A stretch of DNA of 64,000 nucleotides from CAYOSF01 sp964406605 (GTDB lineage: Bacteria > Chloroflexota > Dehalococcoidia > DSTF01 > RBG-16-68-14). Below the pieces are notes generated by a model, which was not told the origin of the DNA, did not search any database, and saw only the letters and a program-made list of their open reading frames with translations. The translations under genes and the position numbers were made by a program. The stretch's first letter is position 1. Every line of letters begins with the position of its first letter. This document shows, one piece after another, positions 42,580 to 50,839 of the stretch. Where the stretch lies: NCBI GenBank assembly GCA_964406605.1, contig CAYOSF010000012.1:62001-126000 (forward strand), written 5' to 3'.

Positions 42580-42907
42580 CGCGCTGTGGCCCGCGACGCG
42601 ACGTGGGCGACGACGGACAGACGTTCTCCTGGCGGTGACGCGCGATCTCATGGCAGCATCCTATTTCCAGACCCTCTGTCCGCCCGCCTGGGCCTCCGTG
42701 CGTGGTGGATGGCACCGGTGCCACTCGCCCTTGCTGGAGATATGTCGTGTCTCCACGCGTTGTATGATTAGACAAGGCAGGGTGGACTTCCGATGGACCG
42801 CAACAGGGCGGGAGAAGCGCGTACCACGACGGTGATCCGCGCACCGGACGAGATACACCCTGTTGCCTGACATGGCAAGACAAACGCAGACAGCGAGGAT
42901 CGGCCGC
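42580..42907. other. Intergenic region before the metallophosphoesterase gene
   Basis: 328 bp. A TATGAT at 42763 could be a -10, but no -35 sits at a suitable distance. In-frame TTG (42863) and ATG (42872) lie upstream of the chosen start. I see no RNA gene, repeat or terminator. Confidence 0.35.
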
Positions 42908-44257
42908 ATGCCGAAGAGGGCGCTTCGAGTAGCTGCGCTTGTCGTTGTACTGGTGGCGAGCGCGATTTCGGGGCTCGCGGCGCCCTCGGGGCAAGCAGCC
43001 GCGGCTGCGGAAACCCCGCCCAACTTCAAGGTCGCCTTCATCGGTGATCAGGGGATCAACAGCAACGCCGAAGCCGTCCTCAACCTCATTGCCAGCGAAG
43101 GGGCGGACATGGTACTCCACCAGGGGGACTTCGGATATGGCGCCGAGACGGATCCACAGACTGCGATCGACTGGAATAACCAGATAAACGCCATCCTCGG
43201 CGCCGACTTCCCCTACTTCGCATCAATCGGCAACCACGACGTAGGCAACTGGCCGACGTACCAGCAGCTCCTCTTGGAGCGGCTGGCGCGGGTTCCCGGT
43301 GCCACCTGCTCCGGGGACTACGGCGTTCAGTCTGCCTGCTCCTATCAGGGCCTCTTCTTCATTCTGTCCGGGATAGGGATAGACCCCTGGGTCCCCGACT
43401 ATGAACCTCACGTCGCTTACATCGCCGACCAGTTGGCGAGCAATGACTCGATATGGAAGATCTGCTCTTGGCACATGAACCAGAATGCCATGCAGGTCGG
43501 CATCGGGAATGACCTAATTGGCTGGGGGGCGTACGAGGAGTGTCGCAGAGGTGGTGCGATCATCGCGACCGGCCACGAGCACTCCTACCATCGGACGAAG
43601 ACACTGAGCAGCATGGAGTTCCAGATCATTCATCCGGTCTGGCCCGAGCCCAACCTAGTCCAGGTGGCGAAGGGCTCCACGTTCGCCTTCGTCTCGGGCC
43701 TGGGCGGCAAGAGCATCAGGAACCAGGATCGCTGCCTACCCACAACGCCGCCCTACGGATGCAACGGGGAATGGGCGAGCATCTACACCTCCGATCAAGG
43801 CGCCAACTACGGGGCGCTCTTCATCGAATTCAACGTCGACGGCGATCCCAGGAAGGCCGTCGGCTACTTCAAGGACATCGACGGAGTGATCGCCGATTCG
43901 TTCACCATCTTTGCCGCACCGCCGAAGCAGGCATCGCCCGGCGACACGGACGGCGACGGCTGCACCGACGAGCAGGAAAACGGCCCGGACGAGAAAGCCG
44001 GTGGTCGGCGCGACTACAAGAATCCGTGGGACTACTTCAACCCCACCGGGGACGGACTGAATCGCGTCGATGACATCCTGGCGGTCGTGAGCCACTATTA
44101 CTTGCGTAAGGGCCAGGACGGCTATGACGAAAAGTACGACCGAACCTACCTAGGGCCAAACGACTGGAACCTCGGTCCCCCCGACGGGCGGATTCTCGTG
44201 GATGATGTCTTGCACGCCGTGCGCTCGTACTTCCACGATTGTGCACAGGGTGCGTGA
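42908..44257 (+). CDS. Secreted metallophosphoesterase with C-terminal dockerin-like module
   Basis: 449 residues. Signal peptide at about 1-34 (basic MPKRALR, hydrophobic core, Ala-rich cleavage region). The calcineurin-like domain (about 38-320) has metal motifs GDQG (46), GDFGYG (73), GNHDVG (108), a histidine in SWHMNQN and GHEHSYH, as in purple-acid-type phosphatases. Residues 346-445 are a module opening DTDGDGCTDEQENG, with GGRRDYKNPWDYFNP and two D/N-rich loops each followed by a hydrophobic helix, and closing FHDC. The two terminal cysteines may pair. The same module ends the next two exported proteins. ATG chosen for GAGGAT upstream and the signal peptide. Confidence 0.85.
   Translation: MPKRALRVAALVVVLVASAISGLAAPSGQAAAAAETPPNFKVAFIGDQGINSNAEAVLNLIASEGADMVLHQGDFGYGAETDPQTAIDWNNQINAILGADFPYFASIGNHDVGNWPTYQQLLLERLARVPGATCSGDYGVQSACSYQGLFFILSGIGIDPWVPDYEPHVAYIADQLASNDSIWKICSWHMNQNAMQVGIGNDLIGWGAYEECRRGGAIIATGHEHSYHRTKTLSSMEFQIIHPVWPEPNLVQVAKGSTFAFVSGLGGKSIRNQDRCLPTTPPYGCNGEWASIYTSDQGANYGALFIEFNVDGDPRKAVGYFKDIDGVIADSFTIFAAPPKQASPGDTDGDGCTDEQENGPDEKAGGRRDYKNPWDYFNPTGDGLNRVDDILAVVSHYYLRKGQDGYDEKYDRTYLGPNDWNLGPPDGRILVDDVLHAVRSYFHDCAQGA
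43943..44242 (+). other. Dockerin-like module, copy 1
   Basis: 100 codons from DTDGDGC to FHDC. It starts with a thrombospondin-type-3-like Ca loop (DTDGDGCTDE), then two EF-hand-like loops, each followed by a helix: NPTGDGLNRVDDILAVVSHYY and GPPDGRILVDDVLHAVRSYF, like a widely spaced dockerin pair. The same length in nucleotides as copy 2. Confidence 0.7.
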
Positions 44258-44590
44258 GGCGACGCAGGCGAGATCTCATCTTCCAGACGCCTTGGGTCAC
44301 CCATCCACGGCCCCGCAATAGTCACACCAGGCCCAGATGGCGGCTTCGAGCGGCCAGCGTCTGGCCTCCGGGTTGGAGATGCGCTTGAGGAACCTGATTC
44401 CTATCGATCAGGGGTGGCCGGAGGGTATACTAAGCGCGTCGACGTGCTGGTGCTTGTCGTGTGGTTGGGGACGCGGTACTTGAGTTCCCTCTAGGCCCGG
44501 ACGAACGCGTGGAAGTGCAGGCGCACTCGCGGGAACCCGTCCTTGCGACCGGCGATCGTCGGCTCTCGAACAGAGGTTGGAGGCTCGATC
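44258..44590. other. Intergenic region before the scaffold-like gene
   Basis: 333 bp. TATACT at 44426-44431 is a plausible -10 without a clear -35. On the minus strand a frame of about 34 codons without a start codon runs through 44300-44405 and has a protein-like composition (Trp, Cys-x-x-Cys); it may be a gene remnant. No RNA or repeat recognised. Confidence 0.35.
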
Positions 44591-46516
44591 ATGAACATGT
44601 TCTCCCGCCGCGTCCGTGCTCTCTCTGCGCTGCGTCGGCTCCACCCCAAGGTACTCCAGCCCATGGCAGTCGCATTCCCGGTCCGGGTGGCTCTGGCCGC
44701 CGCCACGCTGCTGGCGACCGGCGTGTTGGCTATCCTGGCGCTCGGCTACGGCCGCCCGGGAACCGCTGATGCAACAGACGCAAGCATGGCGATCCAGGTA
44801 TATGCCGACAAGGGCAAGTCTGAGCTCGCGTGCGATACGGGGGCGATCCACCGCAAGTGCGACGTTGTCGCCGGGACCGGCTTTAGCATCGATGTCCTCT
44901 CGACCTCGCCACCGGCAGGCGGCTTCACCGCCTACAGGGTGGTGCTGCAGTACTCAGACAACATGAATCTGATCCAGCAGCCCGGGACGGACGAAAACGA
45001 ATGGCCGGATTGCCGTCCAGAGCTTGCCTCCGAATCCAAAGAACCGGGGACCTACCGGCTGGTCTGCAAGTCGGGCGTCCCGACGCAGTACGTCGGCCCC
45101 CTTGCCAACGTGCTTTTTGAATGCAAGCAAGGAGGCGACGCCCAGATCGATCTCATAGGCGGATCCGCGCCGAACGCCAGCGCCTACACCAGCCCTGGCA
45201 CCACCGATCCCGTTGTAGTGTTCCTCAAATCGGTGAGCAAGGGTGGCAAGCAGGTGGCTGACTCCGTACTCGTCAATTGCATTCCGCCGACGCCAACGCT
45301 GACCCCCACGCCGACACCTACGTTCACACCGACCCCCACGCCGACAGCCACCAACACGCCGACACCCACCAACACGGCCACACCGACGAACACGCCAACC
45401 GACACGTACACGCCGACACCGACACTGACGCCTACGCCGACGCCCACCCTCACACCGACACCGATTCAGCCGCCCAGCATGCGCCTCCGCGTGTTCGGCA
45501 ACAAGGACAAGACCGATCTGGTGTGTGGCGTTGGCCCCGTTCACCGCAAGTGCAATATCTCGCTCGGGACGGGCTTCGGCATCGAGGTTGTCGCGAGCGC
45601 GCCGCCGCCGGGCGGGTACACGGCATATCGGGTGACGGTGCAGTACTCGGGCGTCCTGACGCTGCAACAGCAGCCGGGGTTGAGTGAGAACCGCGCACCG
45701 GCCTGCAACCTGGGGTCTGAATCAAAGGATGCGCCGGCGGGAGGGGAGCCCGGACAGTACACGATCACGTGCAAGCTTGGAGAGCAGAGCACGTATTCTG
45801 GCACGCTCACGAACGTGCAGTTCGTATGCTCGCCCCAGGTCGGCTCCGCCCAGATAGATCTGATCGGCGGTACCGGGCCGGACGCCAGCGTCTATGTCAG
45901 ACCCGGTTCACCGGGCAGCAGTCTCGTGTATCTCAAGTCCGAGGCTAAGGACGGGAAGCAGGTTGCCGACTCCGTTCTGATCAACTGCCTCCCTCCGACA
46001 CCCACGCCCACCCTGACTTACACGCCGACCGACACGGCCACACCTACAGACACACCGACCCCGACACTCACGTTTACGCCTACGCTCACGCCCACGCCCA
46101 CACTCACCCCGACCCTCACGCTCACGCCGACGTTCACGCCAACGCCTACACCCACAAAGCAGCCGCCACCCGGAGACACCGACGGTGACGGTTGCCCGGA
46201 TGCCGACGAGAACGGCCCAAACGAGTTGTTCGGCGGCCGGCGAGACTACCTCAACCCGTGGGACTACTTCAATCCCACGAACGACGGGGAGAACCGAATC
46301 GACGATGTCCTGGCCGTGGTGGGCCACTACTTCATTGATGACGGCAGGCCAGGCTACGATCAGAAGTACGATCGCACCTACATCGGTCCCCAGAAATGGA
46401 ACCTGGGTCCACCGGACGGGAGGATTCGCGTGGGAGATGTCCTCGCCGCGCGCGACCAGTACTTCCATGACTGCGGGACCGGCGTCGTGAAGCCGACGCC
46501 GACGCCCTCGCCGTAG
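44591..46516 (+). CDS. Cell-surface scaffold-like protein: two cohesin-like modules plus a dockerin-like module
   Basis: 641 residues. A single N-terminal hydrophobic helix (31-53) after a basic leader could be an anchor or an uncleaved signal. Module 1 (66-230) and module 2 (297-466) are diverged copies: both have HRKC, a G-T-G-F-x-I-x-V strand, P-P-x-G-G-x-T-A-Y-R and a Q-Y-S strand, then an A-Q-I-D-L-I-G-G strand and K-Q-V-A-D-S-V-L-x-N-C at the end. This order resembles cohesin/carbohydrate-binding beta-sandwiches. T/P-rich linkers (231-296, 467-528) join them, and residues 529-628 are the dockerin-like module. GGAGG precedes ATG. Cohesin assignment is an inference from pattern, not proven. 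Confidence 0.75.
   Translation: MNMFSRRVRALSALRRLHPKVLQPMAVAFPVRVALAAATLLATGVLAILALGYGRPGTADATDASMAIQVYADKGKSELACDTGAIHRKCDVVAGTGFSIDVLSTSPPAGGFTAYRVVLQYSDNMNLIQQPGTDENEWPDCRPELASESKEPGTYRLVCKSGVPTQYVGPLANVLFECKQGGDAQIDLIGGSAPNASAYTSPGTTDPVVVFLKSVSKGGKQVADSVLVNCIPPTPTLTPTPTPTFTPTPTPTATNTPTPTNTATPTNTPTDTYTPTPTLTPTPTPTLTPTPIQPPSMRLRVFGNKDKTDLVCGVGPVHRKCNISLGTGFGIEVVASAPPPGGYTAYRVTVQYSGVLTLQQQPGLSENRAPACNLGSESKDAPAGGEPGQYTITCKLGEQSTYSGTLTNVQFVCSPQVGSAQIDLIGGTGPDASVYVRPGSPGSSLVYLKSEAKDGKQVADSVLINCLPPTPTPTLTYTPTDTATPTDTPTPTLTFTPTLTPTPTLTPTLTLTPTFTPTPTPTKQPPPGDTDGDGCPDADENGPNELFGGRRDYLNPWDYFNPTNDGENRIDDVLAVVGHYFIDDGRPGYDQKYDRTYIGPQKWNLGPPDGRIRVGDVLAARDQYFHDCGTGVVKPTPTPSP
45281..45478 (+). repeat. 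T/P-rich linker repeat 1
   Basis: Low-complexity DNA of ACNCCNACN-type hexamers encoding Thr-Pro repeats with occasional Asn, Ala, Phe and Leu. It joins the two cohesin-like modules. Such linkers are common between modules of scaffoldins and extracellular enzymes. Confidence 0.85.
45989..46174 (+). repeat. T/P-rich linker repeat 2
   Basis: A second Thr-Pro low-complexity stretch (with Asp, Leu, Phe) joining module 2 to the dockerin-like module. Its hexamer pattern resembles linker 1, so slippage may change its length. Confidence 0.85.
46175..46474 (+). other. Dockerin-like module, copy 2
   Basis: 100 codons from DTDGDGC to FHDC, the closest relative of copy 1 (shared GGRRDY, NPWDYFNP, KYDRTY, WNLGPPDGRI). 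EF-hand-like helices are NRIDDVLAVVGHYF and IRVGDVLAARDQYF. Confidence 0.7.
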
Positions 46517-46602
46517 AGACTGCGTGCAGCATCTACGCAGAGCGCGGCAGTGCAGAAGTCTTTCACGACACAAGGATCTCCTTCGCTGATCGCGTAGGTT
46601 CA

Positions 46603-46626
46603 CCGACCGATAAGTCCGGCGGTCGG
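46603..46626 (+). other. Inverted repeat before the subtilase gene
   Basis: CCGACCG and CGGTCGG, 7 bp with a 10-base loop, directly upstream of a TATAGT (46631-46636) that could be the -10 of the subtilase gene. It could be the end of the scaffold gene transcript or an operator at the next promoter. Confidence 0.35.
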
Positions 46627-46680
46627 ATAGTATAGTATGTGCCCATCTCCCGCACGCCGGCACTTCGTCAGGAGGATGGT

Positions 46681-48366
46681 ATGACGCATGCGGTTCAGTC
46701 GCGTTTTGCCCGGATCGTATCATTCGGAGTGCTTCTGCTCGCTGTGATCGCCGGCAACGCACTGAGCGCCACCAGTGCGTCATCGAGAGGCGGCGATGAG
46801 GACGGCGCGCTGGTACAGCCCGAAGTACGCCGAGCGCTCGAGGACCAACCGGTCGCTCGCGTCCTAGTGACGCTGCGGGAGCCGCCGGCGCTGTCCTCGA
46901 ACCGGCCCAACGTAGCCGCCCTGCGGTCGCAGGTAGCATCGACACAGGCAGGTGTGCTCGCCGCGCTGTCACCAGCAGACTTTGAGCTTGTCTACCGGTA
47001 CCAAGCGGTCCCCGCACTGGCCGGAGAGGTGAGCTCGGAGGGGCTCACCACCCTAGCCGAGCACCCGAACGTGACAGAAATCGTCCTCGATGCCCGGGGG
47101 TCCGCCGCCACTGGCGAAAGCGTCCCGCTCATCCATGCGGATGACGTCCACGCCCAGGGCGTGACGGGAGAGGGCGTCGTCGTGGCGGTGCTGGACACTG
47201 GAATTGACTCCGACCATCCGGACCTGGCGGACGACATCCTGTACGAGGCATGCTTCCTGTCCGATGGCGCCTGTCCGGGCGGGTCCCACCCCGCGGAGGA
47301 CGATCACGGACACGGCACCAACGTGAGCGGGATCATCACCGGCAGCGGAGCGGTCGCGCCCATCGGCGTCGCGCCGGACGCCCAGATCGCGGCGTACAAA
47401 GTGTTGGACGACGAGGGCAACGGCGGCTTCTCCGACTGGCTGGCGGCGCTCGACGACATCATCGCCAACCATCCAGAGGTGGATATCGTCAACATGAGCC
47501 TGCAGAGCCCCGTGCCGTGCCCCGCCGGCACCACCGCCACCGCCACCGCGATTGGGATCCTGCGCGACCGAGGCGTCCCTACCTTCATCGCGGCGGGAAA
47601 CCACGGCAGCAAGAACTCGTTCACCGCCCCCGCCTGCATCACCGAAGGGCTCTCGGTTGGGGCGACGTACGACGCCAGCCTCGGCAGAGTGGACGGTTGG
47701 AAGACCTCCTGCTCTGACATCACGACGAGCGCGGACCAGGTAGCCTGCTGGTCAGACTCCGATGAGACTCTAGACCTGCTCGCTCCCGGCGCCGCCATCA
47801 CCGCGGCCAGGATGGGCGGAGGCATGATTACCTACCGCGGCACGTCTCAGGCGACGCCCCATGCTGCAGCTGTGGCCGCTCTCCTCTTGGAGGCGGCGCC
47901 GGACCTGACCGCCAACGAGATAGAGGCAAGGCTGGAGGCGACGGGGACGCTCGTCACCGATGACCTGGACGATGACAACGCCGAGACGAACCGCACCACT
48001 CCTCGCGTAGACGCGCGGGTGGCCATCCTCAGTGACAACGACGACACAGATGGCGATGGCTGCACCAACGCAGAGGAATACGGCCAGGATGCGAGCCTGG
48101 GTGGACGGCGAAATCCCCTCAATCCCTGGGATTTTTACGACGTGAACGGCGACCGCGTCGTCAACGTCTTTGACGACATCCTCGCCGTCGTCAGCGCCTA
48201 CGGGCCATCGACAGGCGCCGACTACGAATCGGCTTTCGACCGGTCGCCGCCGCCCCCGGGTGCCGAGCCGTGGGACCTCGGCCCGCCCGACGGCCTCATC
48301 AACGTGTCAGACGATATCCTGGGAGTCGTTGGACAGTTTGGGCACACGTGCGCGGGCCCCCCGTAG
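46681..48366 (+). CDS. Secreted subtilisin-like serine protease (S8) with dockerin-like module
   Basis: 561 residues. Signal peptide (1-34), an inhibitor-like propeptide (about 55-140, with RVLVTLREPP and LVYRYQAVPALAGE), and the catalytic domain: Asp172 (VLDTGID), His211 (GHGTNVSG, where the more usual sequence is GTHVAG), Asn306 (AAGNHG) and Ser389 (GTSQATPHAAA). The S8A (fervidolysin-like) group is the best fit. Residues 455-557 form a dockerin-like module of the longer variety (GGRRNPLNPWDFYDVNGD...SPPPPGAEPWDLGPPDG). AGGAGG lies 6 bases before ATG. It starts 164 bp after the scaffold gene. Confidence 0.92.
   Translation: MTHAVQSRFARIVSFGVLLLAVIAGNALSATSASSRGGDEDGALVQPEVRRALEDQPVARVLVTLREPPALSSNRPNVAALRSQVASTQAGVLAALSPADFELVYRYQAVPALAGEVSSEGLTTLAEHPNVTEIVLDARGSAATGESVPLIHADDVHAQGVTGEGVVVAVLDTGIDSDHPDLADDILYEACFLSDGACPGGSHPAEDDHGHGTNVSGIITGSGAVAPIGVAPDAQIAAYKVLDDEGNGGFSDWLAALDDIIANHPEVDIVNMSLQSPVPCPAGTTATATAIGILRDRGVPTFIAAGNHGSKNSFTAPACITEGLSVGATYDASLGRVDGWKTSCSDITTSADQVACWSDSDETLDLLAPGAAITAARMGGGMITYRGTSQATPHAAAVAALLLEAAPDLTANEIEARLEATGTLVTDDLDDDNAETNRTTPRVDARVAILSDNDDTDGDGCTNAEEYGQDASLGGRRNPLNPWDFYDVNGDRVVNVFDDILAVVSAYGPSTGADYESAFDRSPPPPGAEPWDLGPPDGLINVSDDILGVVGQFGHTCAGPP
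48043..48351 (+). other. Dockerin-like module, copy 3
   Basis: 103 codons from DTDGDGC to GHTC. It keeps GGRR-NP-NPWD, both EF-hand-like helices (VVNVFDDILAVVSAYG and LINVSDDILGVVGQFG) and both end cysteines, but is more distant from copies 1 and 2. It is the variety most like the dockerin-like tails of other Chloroflexota proteins that I recall. Confidence 0.7.
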
Positions 48367-48423
48367 CGCCGGCCCAAGGTACCACCGAGCCCGCAGGTTC
48401 ACCTACAATCATTCCCGGAGATC

Positions 48424-49299
48424 ATGACCGCCGTGTATGCTCGTTCCTGCCGTTCCCCGGACGGCGCCGCTGCGAGTGTCGGGAGGAGGTCGCCGCTGAA
48501 AGCGTTGCTGCTCGCTCAGATCCTGCTCGCGTGGTCTTTCCTTGCTGGGTGCGCCGGCCCAAGCGACGAAATCCCGGCGCCGCCCACCACTCGAGACCAG
48601 GTCCCCGTCTACGGTTACGAGATCGTTCATGAGTATCCCCACGATCCGGAGGCCTTTACCCAGGGACTCATCTACCACGACGGTTTCCTCTACGAGGGAA
48701 CGGGGATAAACGGCGCGTCCACCATTCGGAAAGTTGAATTGGAGACGGGAAAGGTCCTGGAGAACCGGCACTTGCCGTCCCAGTACTTTGGGGAGGGCGT
48801 CGCCCTATGGCAAGACAGACTGTTTCAGCTCACCTGGCAGTCGCAGGTTGGCTTCGTGTACGAACGGGAGGGCCTCCGCCAGATAGGTGAGTTCACCTAC
48901 ACCACCGAAGGTTGGGGGCTGACGCAGGACGGCGACCGACTGATCATGAGCGACGGGACCGCAGTCCTGCGATTCTACGACCCCGATACCTTCGAGGAGA
49001 CGGGCCGCATCGAGGTCCGCGACTCTCAGGGCGCCGTCGAGAAGCTCAACGAGCTTGAATACGTCCAGGGAGAGATCTACGCCAACGTCTGGCAAACAGA
49101 CCGCATCGCAAGGATCTCGCCTGAGACCGGCGATGTCGTCGGTTGGATCGACCTGGCAGGGCTGAAACCGGAGCCCGATCCGGACCACCCAATCGATGTG
49201 TTGAACGGGATCGCCTACGATGCCGAAGGCGGCAGGCTGTTCGTCACCGGGAAGTACTGGCCGAAGCTGTTCGAAATCAAGCTCGTCGCCGGAGGGTAG
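48424..49299 (+). CDS. Glutaminyl-peptide cyclotransferase, lipoprotein
   Basis: 291 residues of the plant/bacterial-type (five-bladed propeller) glutaminyl cyclase family: YPHDPEAFTQGL, EGTGINGASTIRKV, TTEGWGLTQDGDRLIMSDGT, LNELEYVQGEIYANVWQTDRIARI and VLNGIAYD match the family in order. N-terminal signal with a lipobox ending LAGC (Cys43), so it should be membrane-anchored outside. It converts N-terminal Gln to pyroglutamate, possibly on exported neighbours such as the subtilase products. The last 23 bp overlap the convergent MFS gene. Confidence 0.93.
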   Translation: MTAVYARSCRSPDGAAASVGRRSPLKALLLAQILLAWSFLAGCAGPSDEIPAPPTTRDQVPVYGYEIVHEYPHDPEAFTQGLIYHDGFLYEGTGINGASTIRKVELETGKVLENRHLPSQYFGEGVALWQDRLFQLTWQSQVGFVYEREGLRQIGEFTYTTEGWGLTQDGDRLIMSDGTAVLRFYDPDTFEETGRIEVRDSQGAVEKLNELEYVQGEIYANVWQTDRIARISPETGDVVGWIDLAGLKPEPDPDHPIDVLNGIAYDAEGGRLFVTGKYWPKLFEIKLVAGG

Positions 49300-50743
49300 G
49301 CAACCTCTTCGACCCAGGGCTCCAGCGCTTCTCCGTGGCTGGGACCGCGCGCGCGCCGGCGGTACGACCCGCTCCCCCGGCGGCTTCCTCGGCGGCCTCC
49401 GCCTCAAGCCGCGCCGTCTCGCGTTCCTTTTCTTCCTCGAGGTCGCGGTCGATCGTCCGGAAGGCAACTATCGTGAAGAAGATAGCGAGCATGGAAGCGA
49501 CCGCCAGCCCGCCGCCGACCGTGACCACCGGACGCACCCCCACCGATTCTGCAGCGATGGCCGCGGGTACCGCGCCCAGCGGCATCAGCCCGAAGGTCAT
49601 CATCATGACGCTCATCACGCGGCCGCGCACCTCATCGGGAATGACGAGCTGGATCGCCGTGTTGTTCACCGTCGAGAACACCATGGAGGCGAACCCGATC
49701 CCGGCCAGCACGCCGAGACCCATGGCGAACGCCGGTGAGACGGCGAACAGCATGACCAGGCCGCCGAAGGCTAGGCCTCCACCAACCAATAACCTGCCCT
49801 TCTTGGGATAGGCATCCAAGTTGGCGACGAGGAATGCGCCGATCAAACCCCCGGCGCCGGACGCGGCCTGCATGACCCCGTACCCCGACGCGCCCACGTC
49901 CCAGGTCCTTTCCGCAAAGATCGGCAGCAGCGTCTGGTACGGCATGGCGAAGACCATCGGAACCGTGGCGAACAGCAACAGACCAAGCAGGATCGGGGTA
50001 TTCTTGATGTACGAGAACCCGCCGACGAAGTCCTCGAAGAACGTGAACTCCTTCTCCCGCTTGGGAGGGAACGGTGGAAGCGCGAACGTCGCGCAGGCGG
50101 CCCACAGGTAGAAGACGGTCGAGACGATGTAGGCACCCCCGATGCCGATCGGGGCAACGAGCATGCCGGCGATCGGCGGTCCGATGATGCGACTGGCGTT
50201 CATCGCTGCGGTGCTCAACGAAATGGCGTTCATCAGCTTTCCGCGCGGCACGATCATCGCCACCAGCGCTTGCCGGCCCGGCATGTTGAACGCAAATGCC
50301 GTCCCTGAGACGGTGGACACCACCAACAGGTGCCAGAACTCGATGACATCGGTGATGATCAACGCGGCGACGACGCCGTTTATCGCGACCAGCACCAACT
50401 GCGCGGCCAGGATGAGTTTCCTCTTGTCAACCCGGTCTGTGATCACACCTGCCACAGGAGAGAGGAACAGCATGGGGACGGCGACCGTCGCCATGATGTA
50501 CCCGAGGTAGGACGCGTTGTCCCACTTGTCGACGACCAGCCAGCCGCGCAGGATGACCATCATGTTCATCCCAAAGAAGAAGCCGATGTTGCCGGTGAAG
50601 AGATACTGAAAGTTCCTGTTGTCCGAGAGAGAGGTGAACGTCTGCCGCCATCCGGTCAGGGGCAGGGCCCCTTGGGGCACACCCCCTCCAGGCGGACCCG
50701 CAAAGCCCCCATGCGGGGCACCACGGCGGCTCCCATGTGCCAT
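49277..50743 (-). CDS. MFS exporter (MFS_3-like), second pair, member A
   Basis: 488 residues, 12 predicted helices. NFQYLFTGNIGFFFGMNMMV at helix 1, GVITDRVDKRK in loop 2-3, and FNMPGRQALVAMIVPRGKLMNAISLS, a signature shared with the neighbour. Disordered N-terminus (about 30 residues, Gly/Pro) and a charged C-terminal tail. A TAGGAT hexamer 6 bp before the ATG and no ribosome site suggest a leaderless mRNA. The end overlaps the glutaminyl cyclase gene by 23 bp. Confidence 0.85.
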   Translation of the reverse strand: MAHGSRRGAPHGGFAGPPGGGVPQGALPLTGWRQTFTSLSDNRNFQYLFTGNIGFFFGMNMMVILRGWLVVDKWDNASYLGYIMATVAVPMLFLSPVAGVITDRVDKRKLILAAQLVLVAINGVVAALIITDVIEFWHLLVVSTVSGTAFAFNMPGRQALVAMIVPRGKLMNAISLSTAAMNASRIIGPPIAGMLVAPIGIGGAYIVSTVFYLWAACATFALPPFPPKREKEFTFFEDFVGGFSYIKNTPILLGLLLFATVPMVFAMPYQTLLPIFAERTWDVGASGYGVMQAASGAGGLIGAFLVANLDAYPKKGRLLVGGGLAFGGLVMLFAVSPAFAMGLGVLAGIGFASMVFSTVNNTAIQLVIPDEVRGRVMSVMMMTFGLMPLGAVPAAIAAESVGVRPVVTVGGGLAVASMLAIFFTIVAFRTIDRDLEEEKERETARLEAEAAEEAAGGAGRTAGARAVPATEKRWSPGSKRLPTLRRRA

Positions 50744-50839
50744 TGCCCTATCCTACGGGATATCTAACGTCCACGTCAAGGTTAGGTTTGCTCGCTGACC
50801 CGCCCGTCCTGACGGCCGTGAGTTGCCAAGACCCCGAGG

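Noticed and set aside
44300..44405. Minus-strand frame with a protein-like end (WAWCDYC segment)
   Set aside because: It is short, has no start codon or ribosome site and a stop just upstream. Perhaps a gene remnant, but not supportable as a feature.
45184..45667. Antisense frames over the T/P linker DNA (for example 45184-45453 minus, Val/Gly-rich)
   Set aside because: They are the complement of a Thr-Pro repeat, so the Val-Gly repeats are automatic; no ribosome site, and the opposite frame is a clear gene.
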